A stretch of 64,000 nucleotides of DNA from Salinicola tamaricis. GTDB taxonomy: Bacteria; Pseudomonadota; Gammaproteobacteria; Pseudomonadales; Halomonadaceae. The stretch lies in NCBI RefSeq assembly GCF_003006155.1, contig NZ_CP023559.1:1116001-1180000 (forward strand), in the 5' to 3' direction. Made by a program: the position numbers and the translations under genes. Positions 50,584 through 62,152 of the stretch are shown here, piece by piece. Positions within the stretch are counted from its first letter, which is position 1. Each line of letters opens with the position of its first letter. The notes beneath the pieces were generated by a model that made no database searches, was not told where the DNA came from, and was given only the letters and a program-made list of their open reading frames with translations.

Positions 50584-51582
50584 TCAGGCGGAGGCCTTGT
50601 CGTCCTTCAGACTCGCCGGCGGCCAGTTTTCCAGCCGCATGCCGAGGGAAAGACCGCGCGAAGCCAACACGTCCTTGATTTCGTTCAAGGACTTCTTGCC
50701 AAGGTTCGGCGTCTTGAGCAGCTCGACTTCCGTGCGCTGAATCAAATCGCCAATGTAGTAAATATTCTCGGCCTTCAAGCAGTTGGCGCTACGAACCGTG
50801 AGTTCGAGATCGTCCACGGGGCGCAGCAGGATCGGATCGATCTGATCCTCTTCCTCTTCGACTTCCTGCTCTCGGTCAGCTTCGAGATCGACGAAGGCGG
50901 CCAGCTGTTCCTGAAGGATGGTCGCACTACGACGAATCGCTTCTTCGGGGTCCAAGGTGCCGTCAGTTTCGAGATCGATGACCAGCTTATCGAGGTCGGT
51001 GCGCTGTTCGACACGCGCCGCTTCGACCGCGTAGGACACGCGACGAACCGGGCTGAAGGTCGCATCCAGCTGCAGACGACCGATGGCACGGGATTCGTCC
51101 TCGTCGGAGAGCCGCACGTCGGCGGGCTCGTAACCGCGGCCCCGTACGACTTTCAGCTGCATCTTGAGATCGCTGCCGTCGTTGAGGTGCGCGATCACAT
51201 GATCCGGATTGACGATCTCGACGTCGTGGTCGACGGCGATATCGCCTGCGGTCATGATGCCCGGGCCCTGCTTGTTCAGGGTGAGGAGCGCCTCGTCGCG
51301 GCCGTGCATCTTGATGGCCACGTCCTTGAGATTCAGTAGAATCTCGATGACGTCTTCCTGAACACCTTCGATGGCGCTGTATTCATGCAGCACGCCGTCG
51401 ATTTCCGCTTCGACCACGGCACAGCCGGGCATCGAAGAGAGCAGGATGCGACGCAGCGCATTCCCCAGGGTATGGCCGAAACCACGCTCGAAGGGTTCCA
51501 GCACGATCTTGGCGTGATTCGCACTGACTTCTTCGACCTTGATGTCGCGGGGACGGAGAAACTCTGTCACTGAACGCTGCAT
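50584..51582 (-). CDS. rpoA: RNA polymerase alpha subunit
   Basis: 332 residues, intact. The N-terminal domain for assembly has [20 protein letters not shown]; the C-terminal domain, which binds UP elements and activators, has [20 protein letters not shown] and [20 protein letters not shown]. An acidic linker ([10 protein letters not shown]) joins them. It lies 79 nt after rpsD in the alpha operon. Confidence 0.97.
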   Translation of the reverse strand: MQRSVTEFLRPRDIKVEEVSANHAKIVLEPFERGFGHTLGNALRRILLSSMPGCAVVEAEIDGVLHEYSAIEGVQEDVIEILLNLKDVAIKMHGRDEALLTLNKQGPGIMTAGDIAVDHDVEIVNPDHVIAHLNDGSDLKMQLKVVRGRGYEPADVRLSDEDESRAIGRLQLDATFSPVRRVSYAVEAARVEQRTDLDKLVIDLETDGTLDPEEAIRRSATILQEQLAAFVDLEADREQEVEEEEDQIDPILLRPVDDLELTVRSANCLKAENIYYIGDLIQRTEVELLKTPNLGKKSLNEIKDVLASRGLSLGMRLENWPPASLKDDKASA

Positions 51583-51661
51583 ATGAACACCTTCTCAGGC
51601 TGCCTAACGAATATCGGTACTCCAGCCGGTTCGGACCGCCGTGGCGGTCCGAACTCAGGCC

Positions 51662-52277
51662 TCACTTGGAGTACAGCTCGACGATCAGGTTTTCGTTGAT
51701 GTCGGCAGACAGGTCGCCGCGTTCCGGGACAGCCTTGAAGTGCCTTCCATCTTCTTCGCGTCGACGTCGATCCAGTCACGTCGCACGGTTGGCGGCGATG
51801 GAAGCGCTCGGCTGGATACGGGCCTGGTTCTTGCCTTCTCACGCACGACACGACGTCGCCAGGACGCACCTGATAGGAAGCCACGTTGACGGTACGGCCG
51901 TTGACCGAGATCGCCTTGTGGCTCACCAGCTGACGCGATTCACTGCGCGTGGAGCCGAAGCCCATGCGGTAAACCACGTTGTCCAGCCGGGATTCCAGCA
52001 GCTGCAACAACACTTCACCGGTCGCCCCTTTCTGGCGCGCGGCTTCTTTGTAGTAGTTGCGGAACTGGTTTTCGAGCACGCCGTAGATACGACGCACTTT
52101 CTGCTTCTCGCGAAGCTGCAAGCCGTAGTCGGAAAGACGCTGACGGCGCTGGCCGTGCACACCCGGGATCTGCTCGGATTTGCACTTCTTCTCGAAGGGG
52201 GTGACACCGCTCTTGAGGAAGAGGTCGGTACCCTCACGACGAGACAGTTTGCACTTGGGTCCTAGATAACGAGCCAT
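51662..52277 (-). CDS. rpsD: 30S ribosomal protein S4 (frameshifted C-terminal half)
   Basis: About 205 residues. The first 145 are normal: [40 protein letters not shown], and the S4 RNA-binding domain [40 protein letters not shown]. From about 51848 to 51730 several single-base losses scramble the frame; the true end, [10 protein letters not shown] with TGA at 51662, is in another frame. S4 nucleates 30S assembly and in many bacteria represses the alpha operon. Confidence 0.93.
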
Positions 52278-52289
52278 GAGTCGTTCTCC

Positions 52290-52676
52290 TTAAACGCGGC
52301 GTTTCTTCGGCGGACGGCACCCGTTATGCGGGATGGGCGTCGCGTCAGTAATGCTCTGCACACGGAAGCCGGCGGCGTTGAGTGCACGCACGGCAGACTC
52401 ACGGCCCGGGCCGGGGCCCTTGACCAGCACGTCGACGTTTTTCACACCATACTCGGCTGCAGCGGTCGCTGCACGTTCACTCGCTACTTGAGCTGCGAAC
52501 GGGGTGCTCTTGCGAGAACCACGAAAACCCGAACCACCGGCAGTCGCCCAAGAAAGCGCGTTGCCCTGGCGGTCTGTGATCGTCACGATCGTATTGTTAA
52601 AAGAGGCGTGGATGTGCGCGACGGCGTCCACGACCTGCTTTTTAACCTTTTTACGGTTACTACGCGGGTTAGCCAT
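52290..52676 (-). CDS. rpsK: 30S ribosomal protein S11
   Basis: 128 residues, intact: [56 protein letters not shown] at the end. Platform protein of the 30S subunit. It lies 36 nt after rpsM. Confidence 0.97.
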   Translation of the reverse strand: MANPRSNRKKVKKQVVDAVAHIHASFNNTIVTITDRQGNALSWATAGGSGFRGSRKSTPFAAQVASERAATAAAEYGVKNVDVLVKGPGPGRESAVRALNAAGFRVQSITDATPIPHNGCRPPKKRRV

Positions 52677-52694
52677 GTTGATGTTTCCTGATAG

Positions 52695-52712
52695 TTAACG
52701 TCGAAACGTTAA
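52695..52712 (-). other. UUCG-type hairpin between rpsM and rpsK
   Basis: On the minus strand TTAACGT-TTCG-ACGTTAA, a 7-bp perfect stem with a TTCG tetraloop, directly after the rpsM stop. It could stabilise or process the mRNA; a function is inferred only. Confidence 0.5.
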
Positions 52713-53069
52713 TTATTTACGAATCGGTTTACGCGGTCCCTTACGGGTACGCGCATTGGTCTTGGTACGCTGACCACGCAGCGGAAGACCACGACGATGG
52801 CGCAGACCACGATAGCAACCCAGATCCATGAGACGCTTGATGTTCAGCGTCACGTCACGGCGAAGGTCGCCTTCTACGGTGTACTTACCGACTTCGGTAC
52901 GCAGGATGTCGAGCTCTTCGCCAGACAGTTCCTGAATCTTGGTCGTCGGTGCAATACCGGCCGCGGCACAGATCGCCTGTGCGCGAGTGCGGCCAATCCC
53001 GAAGATGTAGGTCAGCGAGATCGCCGCATGCTTGTTGTCCGGGATATTGACGCCTGCAATACGGGCCAT
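52713..53069 (-). CDS. rpsM: 30S ribosomal protein S13
   Basis: 118 residues, intact: [66 protein letters not shown] tail. Head protein contacting tRNA and the 50S bridge. First gene of the alpha operon. Confidence 0.97.
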   Translation of the reverse strand: MARIAGVNIPDNKHAAISLTYIFGIGRTRAQAICAAAGIAPTTKIQELSGEELDILRTEVGKYTVEGDLRRDVTLNIKRLMDLGCYRGLRHRRGLPLRGQRTKTNARTRKGPRKPIRK

Positions 53070-53126
53070 CAGCTTACTCCGAATGTTGAGCGGCTTGCTC
53101 GTTTAGTCGTCCACAAAGGGCGCAAT

Positions 53127-53155
53127 AGCATACCCCTTTGCCTCTCTCGAGGCAA
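53127..53155 (-). promoter_or_regulatory. Candidate alpha-operon promoter overlapping a hairpin
   Basis: On the minus strand TTGCCT (53150-53155), 17 bp, TATGCT (53127-53132), about 58 nt before rpsM. The -35 and spacer lie inside an inverted repeat (53133-53160, CCCCTTTGCCTC with GAGGCAAGGGG, one bulge) in the 123-nt gap between rpmJ and rpsM. Confidence 0.45.
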
Positions 53156-53192
53156 GGGGCATGCCATGGCCCGCTTTCGTGCAGCTAGGGAA

Positions 53193-53306
53193 TCAACCCT
53201 GGCGCTGCTTGTGACGTGGTTCCGTGCAGATGACACGGACCGCGCCGTTGCGCCGAATGATCTTGCAGTTACGGCACATTTTCTTTACAGAAGCTCGAAC
53301 TTTCAT
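53193..53306 (-). CDS. rpmJ: 50S ribosomal protein L36
   Basis: 37 residues ([20 protein letters not shown] ... KQRQG). It has the zinc ligands of the C+ form: Cys11, Cys14, Cys27, His32. ATG at 53306, 30 nt after secY; last gene of the spc operon. It is short but matches the family along its full length. Confidence 0.96.
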   Translation of the reverse strand: MKVRASVKKMCRNCKIIRRNGAVRVICTEPRHKQRQG

Positions 53307-53336
53307 CGTTCTCTCCAAATGCTCTCTCGCGGAGGC

Positions 53337-54671
53337 TCAGCGCATCACGCCGCCGCTACCGTAGCCCTTCAGGTTCGATTTCTTCATCACCGACTCGTAC
53401 TGGTGCGACATCAGGTGCGATTGAACCTGGGCCATGAAGTCCATGATCACCACGACCACGATCAGCAACGACGTGCCGCCGAAGTAGAACGGCACCTGCC
53501 AGGCCACCACCAGGAACTGCGGCATCAGCGACACCAGCGTGATGTAGAGCGCCCCGAACAGGGTCAGCCGTGTCATCACCTTGTCGACGTAGCGCGCGGT
53601 CTGCTCACCCGGGCGGATCCCCGGCAGGAAGGCGCCCGACTTCTTGAGGTTGTCGGCGACATCCTTGGGGTTGAACACCAACGCCGTATAGAAGAAGCAG
53701 AAGAACAGCACTGCCGCCGCAAACAGGATGATGTACAGAGGCGCCCCAGGGGAGAGCTGCTGTGATGCGACCTGCAGCCACTCGAAGCCGTCGCTCTGGC
53801 CCAGCCACTGACCGATGGACCCCGGGAACAGCAGGATGCTGGACGCGAAGATCGGCGGAATCACACCCGCCATGTTGACCTTCAGCGGCAGATAGCTGCT
53901 CTGACCGGCGTACATCTTGTTACCGACCTGACGCCGCGGATAGTTCACCGTAATACGGCGCTGGCCGCGTTCGATGAACACCACGAAGGCCACGGTCGCG
54001 ATGGCCAGCAGCGACAGTGCGAGCAGGGGTAGTACGTTCCAGGCGCCATCGTTGCGCGCCAGCTCGAACGACTGACCGATCGCACTGGGCAGCCCAGCCA
54101 CGATCCCGGCGAAGATGATCAGCGAGATACCGTTGCCGATCCCCTTTTCGGTGATCTGCTCGCCCAGCCACATCAGGAACACGGCCCCGGCCACGAAGGT
54201 GACGACGGCGGTGAAGTAGAAACTGATGCCGCCGGTATAGGCGACGCCCTGACTGACCAGACCAACTGACATGCCGCTCGCCTGGATCAACGCCAGTAGC
54301 ACCGTGCCGTAGCGGGTGTACTGGTTTGATCTTCCGGCGCCCGGCCTCGCCTTCCTTCTTCAGCGCTTCGAGCTGAGGCGATACCGCGGTCAGAAGCTGC
54401 ATGATGATCGACGCGGAGATGTACGGCATGATCCCCAGCGCGAAGATACTCATGCGCTGCAGCGCACCACCCGAGAACATGTTGAACATGCCGAGGATGG
54501 TGCCCTGGTTCTCCCGAAACAGGGCAGCCAGCTGGTCAGGATCGATGCCGGGTACGGGAATGTGGGCACCGATGCGGTACACCACGATCGCGATGAAGAC
54601 GAAACGCAGGCGCGCCCCAGCTCGCTGAGGCCACTACCCATGTTCGCCGGCACGTTTCCTGACTTAGCCAT
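53337..54671 (-). CDS. secY: Protein translocase subunit SecY (two frameshifts)
   Basis: 444 residues, ten transmembrane segments. Start [19 protein letters not shown] at 54671, immediately after rplO. A lost base near 54615 and an extra A near 54325 interrupt the frame. In order the pieces carry [52 protein letters not shown], then [38 protein letters not shown] (cytoplasmic loop) and [20 protein letters not shown]. Central channel of the Sec translocon. Confidence 0.95.
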
Positions 54672-55106
54672 TTAGTCCTCTACCTTGCCACCGGCCGCTT
54701 CGATCGCAGCGCGTGCACCTTTGGTGACCTTGAGGCCACGCACGGTAATCGCCTTGGTCAGCTCGCCGGAGAGGATGACCTTGGCGTACTCGGTTGCGTT
54801 CTTGAGCACGTTGGCCTTCTTCAGGCTGGCGAGATCGGCGACGTCGCCCTCGACCTTGGCCAGTTCGCCGAGGCGAACTTCTTCGGACACCAGCGACTTG
54901 GCCGAGGTGAAGCCGAACTTCGGCAGACGGCGCTGCAGCGGCATCTGGCCGCCTTCGAAACCGGGCTTGACCGAGCCGCCGGAACGCGACTTCAGACCTT
55001 TGTGGCCACGGCCACCGGTCTTGCCGAGACCGGAGCCGATGCCGCGCCCAACGCGTTTCTCAGCGTGCTTGGAACCCGGAGCCGGGCTTAAGCTGTTGAG
55101 TTTCAT
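54672..55106 (-). CDS. rplO: 50S ribosomal protein L15
   Basis: 144 residues, intact: [58 protein letters not shown]. Ends AAGGKVED and abuts secY with no gap. Confidence 0.97.
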   Translation of the reverse strand: MKLNSLSPAPGSKHAEKRVGRGIGSGLGKTGGRGHKGLKSRSGGSVKPGFEGGQMPLQRRLPKFGFTSAKSLVSEEVRLGELAKVEGDVADLASLKKANVLKNATEYAKVILSGELTKAITVRGLKVTKGARAAIEAAGGKVED

Positions 55107-55109
55107 GGA

Positions 55110-55292
55110 TTACTCTCCCTCGATTCGAACAAGGTAACGAACCTTGTTGATCATGCCGCGAACGGCGGGGGTGTCTTCCAGCTCGACCGAGTGCCCGATG
55201 CGACGCAGGCCAAGGCCCGTCATGGTCGCTTTGTGCTTCTTCAGGACACCGATAGTGCTGCGGGTCTGAGTGATTTTGATCGTCTCTGCCAT
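55110..55292 (-). CDS. rpmD: 50S ribosomal protein L30
   Basis: 60 residues, intact: [38 protein letters not shown]. Between rpsE and rplO with 6- and 3-nt gaps. Confidence 0.96.
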   Translation of the reverse strand: MAETIKITQTRSTIGVLKKHKATMTGLGLRRIGHSVELEDTPAVRGMINKVRYLVRIEGE

Positions 55293-55298
55293 GGTCGC

Positions 55299-55799
55299 TT
55301 ACCCCGCCAGTTCTTCGACAGACAGGCCACGCTTGGCGGCGATGTCTTCCGGAGACTGCATGGATGCGAGCCCCTTGATGGTGGCACGCACGACGTTCAC
55401 CGGGTTGGTGGAGCCGTAGCACTTGGCCAGAACGTCATGAACACCGGCCAGCTCGAGGACGGAGCGCATGGCGCCGCCGGCGATGATGCCGGTACCTTCG
55501 GAAGCCGGCTGCATGAACACCTTGGACGCACCGTGACGGGCGCGAACCGGGTACTGCAGCGTGCTGCCGCTGAGGCTGACTTTGACCATGTTGCGACGTG
55601 CCTGGTCCATGGCTTTCTGGATCGCGACCGGCACTTCACGCGCCTTGCCACGACCGAAACCGACCCGGCCGTTGCCATCGCCAACGACGGTCAGCGCGGT
55701 GAAGCCGAAGATACGACCACCTTTGACCACCTTGGCGACGCGGTTGACCTGCACCAACTTCTCTTGCAGATCACCGCCCTTCTGTTCGTTATTCGCCAT
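55299..55799 (-). CDS. rpsE: 30S ribosomal protein S5
   Basis: 166 residues, intact: [60 protein letters not shown]. Decoding-fidelity protein near the mRNA entry; normal for the family. Confidence 0.97.
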   Translation of the reverse strand: MANNEQKGGDLQEKLVQVNRVAKVVKGGRIFGFTALTVVGDGNGRVGFGRGKAREVPVAIQKAMDQARRNMVKVSLSGSTLQYPVRARHGASKVFMQPASEGTGIIAGGAMRSVLELAGVHDVLAKCYGSTNPVNVVRATIKGLASMQSPEDIAAKRGLSVEELAG

Positions 55800-55810
55800 C
55801 GTAAAACCCT

Positions 55811-56161
55811 TTAGAATTGCAGACCGCCTTCGCGTGCGGCATCCGCCAACGCCTTGACACGCCCGTGGTATTTGAAACCAGCGCGGTCGAAGGCAACCTG
55901 AGAGATGCCGGCATCCTTGGCGCGCTCAGCGATGAGTGCACCCACTTTGGCAGCCGCATCGGCGTTACCGGTCGTACCCTCGCGCAGGCTCTTGTCGAGC
56001 GTGGACGCGCTGGCCAGCACTTTGCCGCCGTCCGGCGAGATAATCTGCGCATAGATGTGACGCGGGGTGCGGTTGACGCACAGACGGTTCACACCCAGAT
56101 CGCGGATCTTGGCGCGCGCGCGGCGGGCACGACGGAGACGAGATTCTTTCTTCGCGTTCAT
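55811..56161 (-). CDS. rplR: 50S ribosomal protein L18
   Basis: 116 residues, intact: [56 protein letters not shown]. 5S rRNA-binding protein, 9 nt after rplF. Confidence 0.97.
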   Translation of the reverse strand: MNAKKESRLRRARRARAKIRDLGVNRLCVNRTPRHIYAQIISPDGGKVLASASTLDKSLREGTTGNADAAAKVGALIAERAKDAGISQVAFDRAGFKYHGRVKALADAAREGGLQF

Positions 56162-56170
56162 AACCCTGCC

Positions 56171-56703
56171 TTACTTCTTCTTGGCTTCTTTGCGGCGGAC
56201 TTGTTCGTCGCTGTACCGAACCCCTTTGCCCTTGTAGGGCTCCGGCGGACGGAAGGCGCGAATTTCCGCAGCCACCTGGCCGAGCTTCTGCTTGTCCGCG
56301 CTTTTCAGCACGATGACGGTGTTCTCTTCGGCGTTTCGGCCGTGACACCTTCAGGCAGCGTGTAGTCGATCGGGTGGGAGAAACCGAGTGTCAGATTCAG
56401 CGTCTTGCCACTTGCCTGGGCACGATAGCCGACGCCATTGATTTCCAGCGACCGAGTGAAACCCTCGGAGGCGCCGGTGACCATGTTCTGGACCAGGGCA
56501 CGAGTCGTGCCGACCATGGCCCAGCTCTTGGCCTGCTCACTGGGAGCAAAGGTCAGTTGACCGTCTTCCTGAGCGACTTTCACGTCGGGATGGACGGTCA
56601 GTTCTAGCGTGCCCTGGCCGCCCTTGACGGACAGCTGGTCGCCGTCGAACTTGACCTCGACGCCGCTGGGCAGTTTAACCGGATACTTGGCTACGCGAGA
56701 CAT
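56171..56703 (-). CDS. rplF: 50S ribosomal protein L6 (one frameshift)
   Basis: 177 residues as expected. The first frame reads [20 protein letters not shown] to [17 protein letters not shown]; near 56328 it breaks and continues [40 protein letters not shown] and an RRKEAKKK end at 56171. The C-terminal RNA-binding part is complete once a base is adjusted. Confidence 0.94.
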
Positions 56704-56712
56704 TTCTCACTC

Positions 56713-57105
56713 CTAGAATACGGTGCAGATGACTTCACCACCGACACCCGCCTGGCGCGCGGCGCGATCGGTCATGACACCCTGAGAGGTGGTGACGATC
56801 GCGATACCCAGACCGTCTGCGACCTTGGGCATGGCACTCTTGCCCTTGTAGATCCGCAGCGACGGTTTGGATACACGCTGGAGGTGCTCGATGACCGGCT
56901 TGCCCTCGAAGTACTTGAGGGTCACGGTCAGCTCGGGCTTGGCGCCCTCGGAGACCGCGAAGTCGGTAATGTAGCCTTCCTGCTTGAGTACGCGGGCCAC
57001 TTCCGTCTTGAGCTTGGAAGACGGCATGGTGACCGTCTCCTTGGTGGCCATCTGCGCATTGCGGATACGGGTACACATATCCGCCAGAGTATCTTGCATG
57101 CTCAT
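56713..57105 (-). CDS. rpsH: 30S ribosomal protein S8
   Basis: 130 residues, intact: [61 protein letters not shown]8 represses the spc operon in enterobacteria by binding the rplE region; no such structure was analysed here. Confidence 0.97.
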   Translation of the reverse strand: MSMQDTLADMCTRIRNAQMATKETVTMPSSKLKTEVARVLKQEGYITDFAVSEGAKPELTVTLKYFEGKPVIEHLQRVSKPSLRIYKGKSAMPKVADGLGIAIVTTSQGVMTDRAARQAGVGGEVICTVF

Positions 57106-57137
57106 TTACATTGCGCTCCTGAATTCCTCGACGTGGC

Positions 57138-57443
57138 TTACCAGCTGGACTTCTTCAGTCCAGGGACATCGCCACGCATGGCCGCTTCGCGCAGCTTGTT
57201 ACGGGCCAGACCGAACTTGTTGTAGTAACCGTGCGGACGACCGGTAATGCGGCAGCGGTTGCGGGCACGAACCTTGCTGGAGTCGCGCGGCAGCTGCTGC
57301 AGCTTCAGCTGAGCGTCGAAGCGCTCTTCTTCAGAAGCGTTGACGTCGTAGATCACGCTCTTGAGCGCGGCACGCTTGGCGGCGTATTTGTCGACCAGCT
57401 TCGCGCGCTTGAGCTCACGCTCAATCATGCTTTTCTTTGCCAT
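57138..57443 (-). CDS. rpsN: 30S ribosomal protein S14 (zinc-free form)
   Basis: 101 residues, intact: [57 protein letters not shown]. The CxxC pairs of the short zinc form are absent, so it is the long C-minus type. Confidence 0.97.
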   Translation of the reverse strand: MAKKSMIERELKRAKLVDKYAAKRAALKSVIYDVNASEEERFDAQLKLQQLPRDSSKVRARNRCRITGRPHGYYNKFGLARNKLREAAMRGDVPGLKKSSW

Positions 57444-57453
57444 GAATCCACCC

Positions 57454-57993
57454 TTATTGCTTGAACGGGAAGTTCAGCGCGCTGAGCAGCGCACGACCTT
57501 CTTCGTCGGTGTTGGCGCTGGTCGTGATGGTTACGTCCAGACCACGGATCCGGTCGATCTTATCATATTCGATCTCCGGGAAGATGATCTGCTCACGGAC
57601 GCCCATCGAGTAGTTGCCGCGGCCGTCGAAGGACTTCGGGTTGAGACCACGGAAGTCACGCACGCGGGGGATCGCGATGTTGACCAGGCGATCCAGGAAA
57701 TCCCACATCCGCTCGCGGCGCAGGGTCACCTTGACGCCGATCGGCCAGCCTTCGCGGACCTTGAAGCCAGCGATGGACTTGCGCGCTTTGGTCACCATCG
57801 GCTTCTGACCGGAGAGCTTCTCCAGGTCGCCGATGGCGTTTTCGATCAGCTTTTTATCGCTGGTCGCTTCGCCGATGCCCATGTTCAGGGTCACTTTGGT
57901 GATCCGGGGCACCTGCATCACGTTGGCATAGCTGAACTGCTCCTGCAGTTTAGCCATGACCTCGCTTTGATAACGTTCTTTCAAGTTCGCCAT
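57454..57993 (-). CDS. rplE: 50S ribosomal protein L5
   Basis: 179 residues, intact: [60 protein letters not shown]. Binds 5S rRNA. Confidence 0.97.
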   Translation of the reverse strand: MANLKERYQSEVMAKLQEQFSYANVMQVPRITKVTLNMGIGEATSDKKLIENAIGDLEKLSGQKPMVTKARKSIAGFKVREGWPIGVKVTLRRERMWDFLDRLVNIAIPRVRDFRGLNPKSFDGRGNYSMGVREQIIFPEIEYDKIDRIRGLDVTITTSANTDEEGRALLSALNFPFKQ

Positions 57994-58011
57994 TTTGCTA
58001 CCCGACTCGCG

Positions 58012-58329
58012 TTAGGCGTCGATCTGCTTCTGCGTCGACTTGTAGATACGTACCTTGGTACCGTCTTCCTGCACTTGGAAGCCGACGCGATCCGCCTTGC
58101 CGGTCTCCGCGTTGAAGATGGCCACGTTGGACGCATGGATCGGAGCCTCACGCTCGACGATACCCCCCGGGTTGCCAGCCATCGGATTGGGCTTGGTGTG
58201 GCGCTTGATCATGTTGACGCCCGAGACGACATAACGGTCGTTCTCGAGGACGCGCTTGATCGTGCCACGCTTGCCCTTGTCCTTGCCGGCGATGACGATG
58301 ACTTCGTCGTCACGTTTGATCTTGTGCAT
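58012..58329 (-). CDS. rplX: 50S ribosomal protein L24
   Basis: 105 residues, intact: [23 protein letters not shown] motif, [20 protein letters not shown]. Early 50S assembly protein. Confidence 0.97.
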   Translation of the reverse strand: MHKIKRDDEVIVIAGKDKGKRGTIKRVLENDRYVVSGVNMIKRHTKPNPMAGNPGGIVEREAPIHASNVAIFNAETGKADRVGFQVQEDGTKVRIYKSTQKQIDA

Positions 58330-58343
58330 ATCCGCCTCGCTCC

Positions 58344-58715
58344 TTACAGCACTTCGGGCGCCAAGGAAATGATCTTCATGAACTTCTCGTTACGAAGTTC
58401 ACGAGTAACCGGCCCGAAGATACGGGTACCGATCGGCTGTTCGTTGGTGTTGTTCAACAGAACCGCCGCATTTCCATCGAAGCGAATCAGCGAGCCGTCG
58501 TTACGACGAACACCGCTGCGCGTACGCACCACGACGGCCTTGAGGACCTGGCCTTTCTTGACCTTGCCCCGCGGAATCGCTTCCTTGACCGTCACTTTGA
58601 TGACATCACCCACGCGAGCGTAACGGCGGTGTGAACCGCCAAGCACCTTGATGCACTGCACCCGGCGCGCGCCGCTGTTGTCGGCAACATCCAGCATTGT
58701 CTGAGTCTGAATCAT
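58344..58715 (-). CDS. rplN: 50S ribosomal protein L14
   Basis: 123 residues, intact: [60 protein letters not shown]. First gene of the spc operon, 53 nt after rpsQ. Confidence 0.97.
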   Translation of the reverse strand: MIQTQTMLDVADNSGARRVQCIKVLGGSHRRYARVGDVIKVTVKEAIPRGKVKKGQVLKAVVVRTRSGVRRNDGSLIRFDGNAAVLLNNTNEQPIGTRIFGPVTRELRNEKFMKIISLAPEVL

Positions 58716-58768
58716 TGGTTTTCTCCAAACCTAATCTGACTGCACTGGTTCAGAAGGCGCTGTCGGGC

Positions 58769-59029
58769 TCAGCCCTTGGCCTGCTCGACCACCTCGACCA
58801 ACGTCCAGGCTTTCTTCTTGGACAGCGGACGGCATTCCTGAATGGAAACCGTGTCGCCAGTCCGTGCCTGATTCGCCTCGTCATGGGCGTGCAGCTTGGT
58901 GGAGCGCTTCATGTACTTGCCGTAGATCGGATGACGCTCGCGGCGCTCGATCAATACGACAATCGATTTTTCCATCTTGTCGCTCACGACCTTGCCGGTG
59001 AGCGTACGGGCTTTATTCGCTTCAGCCAT
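58769..59029 (-). CDS. rpsQ: 30S ribosomal protein S17
   Basis: 86 residues, intact: [60 protein letters not shown]. Its ATG shares one base with the rpmC stop (TAATG). Confidence 0.97.
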   Translation of the reverse strand: MAEANKARTLTGKVVSDKMEKSIVVLIERRERHPIYGKYMKRSTKLHAHDEANQARTGDTVSIQECRPLSKKKAWTLVEVVEQAKG

Positions 59030-59226
59030 TATTGGTCACCTGCCTTCTGGTTGAGCACAGTCTTGACGCGAGCGATGTCGCGACGAACCTGCTTGAGCAG
59101 GTGCGTCTGGCTCAGCTGGCCGGTGGCCTTCTGCATGCGCAGGTTGAACTGCTCCTTGAGCAGTTCGAAGAGCTGCTCCTGCAGCGCATCGACTGATTTT
59201 TCACGCATTTCGTTGGCTTTCATCAC
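59029..59226 (-). CDS. rpmC: 50S ribosomal protein L29
   Basis: 65 residues, intact: [54 protein letters not shown]. Start overlaps the rplP stop (ATGA). Exit-tunnel protein. Confidence 0.97.
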   Translation of the reverse strand: MMKANEMREKSVDALQEQLFELLKEQFNLRMQKATGQLSQTHLLKQVRRDIARVKTVLNQKAGDQ

Positions 59227-59636
59227 ATCACCGTCCGTTTCACAAAGGTGGTGGAGATGGGCATCTTCTGAGCCGCCAGGGAGAACGCTTCACGCGCCAG
59301 CTCCTCGGAGACACCTTCGATTTCGTAGAGCACCTTGCCCGGCTGGATCTGGGCCACCCAGTACTCGACGGAACCCTTACCTTTACCCATACGAACCTCG
59401 AGGGGCTTGTTGGTAATCGGCTTGTCCGGGAATACGCGGATCCAGATCTTGCCACCACGCTTGACGTGACGGGTGATTGCACGACGACCGGCTTCGATCT
59501 GACGCGCGGTGATACGACCGCGATCGGTGGCCTTGAGACCGAAGTCTCCAAAGCTCACCTTGCTGCCGCGATGCGCCAGGCCACGGTTACGACCTTTCTG
59601 CACCTTGCGGAACTTTGTACGCTTGGGTTGCAACAT
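59223..59636 (-). CDS. rplP: 50S ribosomal protein L16
   Basis: 137 residues, intact: [60 protein letters not shown]. Helps shape the A-site tRNA pocket. Confidence 0.97.
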   Translation of the reverse strand: MLQPKRTKFRKVQKGRNRGLAHRGSKVSFGDFGLKATDRGRITARQIEAGRRAITRHVKRGGKIWIRVFPDKPITNKPLEVRMGKGKGSVEYWVAQIQPGKVLYEIEGVSEELAREAFSLAAQKMPISTTFVKRTVM

Positions 59637-59650
59637 CGATCAGTCTCCCC

Positions 59651-60352
59651 TTACCTGGAACCTTTCTTCTTCGGTGCAGGTGCCTGAGCCTGTTGCTTCT
59701 GCTTGGCACGCACCTCTTCGATGCCCCCGAGGATCTCGCCCTTGAAGACCCATACCTTGACGCCGATGACGCCGTAGGTGGTGTGTGCTTCATAAGTGGC
59801 GTAATCGATGTCGGCACGCAGGGTGTGAAGCGGCACGCGACCTTCGCGGTACCATTCGGTACGCGCGATCTCGGCACCACCGAGACGACCGGAGAGCTGC
59901 ACCTTGATACCGCCGGCACCCAGACGCATGGCGTTCTGGACGGAGCGCTTCATGGCACGGCGGAACATCACGCGACGTTCGAGCTGACCGGCGATGTTCT
60001 GCGCGACCAGGGCGGCGTCGAGTTCCGGCTTGCGGACTTCTTCGATGTTGACGTGCACCGGCACACCCATCATGCGGGTGACATCCTGGCGCAGACGATC
60101 GACGTCCTCACCCTTCTTGCCGATCACGATGCCCGGACGGGCAGTGTGAATGGTGATACGGGCGTTGTTGGCCGGACGTTCGATGGTAATGCGGCTCACG
60201 GAGGCGTTCTTCAGACGCTCTTCGAGGAAGCGACGCACTTCCAGATCGTTGTTCAGCTTGTCGGCATAGGCACCGCGCTCTGCGTACCAGACCGACGAGT
60301 GATCTTTCACGATGCCGAGACGAATCCCGACTGGATTGACTTTCTGACCCAT
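59651..60352 (-). CDS. rpsC: 30S ribosomal protein S3
   Basis: 233 residues, intact: [22 protein letters not shown]-domain [40 protein letters not shown]. The tail [18 protein letters not shown] is low-complexity. Confidence 0.97.
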   Translation of the reverse strand: MGQKVNPVGIRLGIVKDHSSVWYAERGAYADKLNNDLEVRRFLEERLKNASVSRITIERPANNARITIHTARPGIVIGKKGEDVDRLRQDVTRMMGVPVHVNIEEVRKPELDAALVAQNIAGQLERRVMFRRAMKRSVQNAMRLGAGGIKVQLSGRLGGAEIARTEWYREGRVPLHTLRADIDYATYEAHTTYGVIGVKVWVFKGEILGGIEEVRAKQKQQAQAPAPKKKGSR

Positions 60353-60363
60353 CTGGTCGACTC

Positions 60364-60696
60364 CTACTTCTCGGCTACCTTGACGGTGATGTGGCAGGTG
60401 CGCTTCAGAATGCGATCCGCCCGGCCTTTTGCGCGCGGCTGAATGCGCTTGAGCGTCATGCCCTCATCGACACAGATGGTCGAGACACGCAGCTCGTCGA
60501 TGTCCATGCCGTTGTTTTCTTCCGCATTGGCAATCGCGGACTGCAGCACCTTCTTGACCAGCTTGGCGGCCTTCTTGGGGGAGAAGGTCAGCACGTCGAG
60601 CGCTTCGGCGACCGGCTTACCGCGCACCTGGTCAGCCACCAAACGGGCCTTCTGGGCGGACAAGCTAGCGCCACGCAACTTAGCAGCGACTTCCAT
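60364..60696 (-). CDS. rplV: 50S ribosomal protein L22
   Basis: 110 residues, intact: [60 protein letters not shown]. Lines the exit tunnel. Confidence 0.97.
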   Translation of the reverse strand: MEVAAKLRGASLSAQKARLVADQVRGKPVAEALDVLTFSPKKAAKLVKKVLQSAIANAEENNGMDIDELRVSTICVDEGMTLKRIQPRAKGRADRILKRTCHITVKVAEK

Positions 60697-60713
60697 CTCT
60701 TAATCCTCTTGGC

Positions 60714-60989
60714 TCAGCGTTTGGCTTTCTTGTCCGCCGCATGACCGCGATAAGTGCGGGTAGCAGCGAACTCGCCCAACTTGTGGCCGACCATTTCCTC
60801 GGAGACGTGCACCGGGACGTGCTGGCGACCGTTATGTACCGCGATGGTGAGCCCGACCATGTTCGGCAGGATCATCGAACGACGCGACCAGGTCTTGATC
60901 GGTTTGCGATCGTTCTTTTCCGCGGCGACTTCGACCTTCTTCAACAGATGAAGGTCGATGAAGGGACCTTTCTTCAGTGAACGTGGCAC
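60714..60989 (-). CDS. rpsS: 30S ribosomal protein S19
   Basis: 91 residues, intact: [60 protein letters not shown]. Binds S13 in the 30S head. Confidence 0.97.
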   Translation of the reverse strand: MPRSLKKGPFIDLHLLKKVEVAAEKNDRKPIKTWSRRSMILPNMVGLTIAVHNGRQHVPVHVSEEMVGHKLGEFAATRTYRGHAADKKAKR

Positions 60990-61011
60990 AGCCGTTACCT
61001 CTTAATGTCTG

Positions 61012-61839
61012 TTACTTGGACTTGCGGCGACGAACGATGAGCTTGTCGGTACGCTTGTTCTTGCGGGTCTTGTGGCCCTTGGTGGGAATACCCCACGGGC
61101 TGACCGGATGACGACCACCGCTGGTGCGGCCTTCACCACCACCGTGCGGGTGATCCACCGGGTTCATCGCGACACCGCGAACGGTCGGGCGCACCCCTCT
61201 CCACCGTTTCGCACCGGCCTTGCCCAGTTGACGCAGGCTGTGCTCAGAGTTACCGACTTCACCCAGCGTGGCGCGGCACTCGGACAGTACACGACGCATC
61301 TCGCCGGAGCGCAGACGCAGGGTCGCGTAGTTGCCTTCACGGGCGACCAGCTGAGCGCTGGCGCCGGCGCTGCGTGCAATCTGCGCACCCTTGCCCGGCT
61401 TCAGCTCGATGCAGTGCACCGTAGAACCGACCGGGATGTTGCGCAGCGGCAACGCGTTGCCACGCTTGATGGATGCGTTGACGCCGGACTCCACCACATC
61501 CCCGGCCACCAGGCCCTTGGGTGCGATGATGTAACGACGCTCGCCGTCCATGTACTTCAGCAGCGCAATGTTGGCGCTACGGTTCGGGTCGTACTCGATG
61601 CGCTCGACGACGGCATTGATGCCATCCTTGGTGCGCTTGAAGTCGACCAGACGATAATGCTGACGATGGCCACCACCGACGTGGCGCGTGGTGATGCGGC
61701 CATTGTTGTTACGACCACCGGACTTCGACTGCTTCTCGGTCAGCGCCGCGAACGGACGGCCCTTGTAGAGCTCGCCATTGACGACTTTGACGACGTGACG
61801 ACGACCGGCGGACGTGGGTTTTGTCTTGACTACTGCCAT
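61012..61839 (-). CDS. rplB: 50S ribosomal protein L2
   Basis: 275 residues, intact: [20 protein letters not shown], the peptidyl-transferase-centre segment [20 protein letters not shown] with its key His, and [17 protein letters not shown]. Highly conserved, with no anomalies. Confidence 0.97.
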   Translation of the reverse strand: MAVVKTKPTSAGRRHVVKVVNGELYKGRPFAALTEKQSKSGGRNNNGRITTRHVGGGHRQHYRLVDFKRTKDGINAVVERIEYDPNRSANIALLKYMDGERRYIIAPKGLVAGDVVESGVNASIKRGNALPLRNIPVGSTVHCIELKPGKGAQIARSAGASAQLVAREGNYATLRLRSGEMRRVLSECRATLGEVGNSEHSLRQLGKAGAKRWRGVRPTVRGVAMNPVDHPHGGGEGRTSGGRHPVSPWGIPTKGHKTRKNKRTDKLIVRRRKSK

Positions 61840-61855
61840 GATCCGTACTCCTGCC

Positions 61856-62152
61856 TTACTCGGCGCCAGAGAAGTCTTCGAGCGTTTCGCCCGCAGCCAG
61901 AGTCACGTACGCCTTGCGGTAACCCTTGCGCAGACCCGTGCCGAAGCGCGTGCGTTTGGTCTTGCCCTTGACGTTGAGCACGGAAACACCGGCGACTTTC
62001 TTGCCGAACAGCGCTTCGACGGCCTTCTTGATCTCAGGCTTGGTCGCGTCCTGGGCCACTTTGAACACGTACTGATTGTTCTCGGCGGCGCGCGCGGCCT
62101 TCTCGGTCATGTGAGGTCCGAGCAGAACCTTGTATACGCGTTCCTGGTTCAT
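61856..62152 (-). CDS. rplW: 50S ribosomal protein L23
   Basis: 98 residues, intact: [60 protein letters not shown]. Start overlaps the rplD stop (ATGA). Docking site for signal recognition particle and trigger factor. Confidence 0.97.
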   Translation of the reverse strand: MNQERVYKVLLGPHMTEKAARAAENNQYVFKVAQDATKPEIKKAVEALFGKKVAGVSVLNVKGKTKRTRFGTGLRKGYRKAYVTLAAGETLEDFSGAE

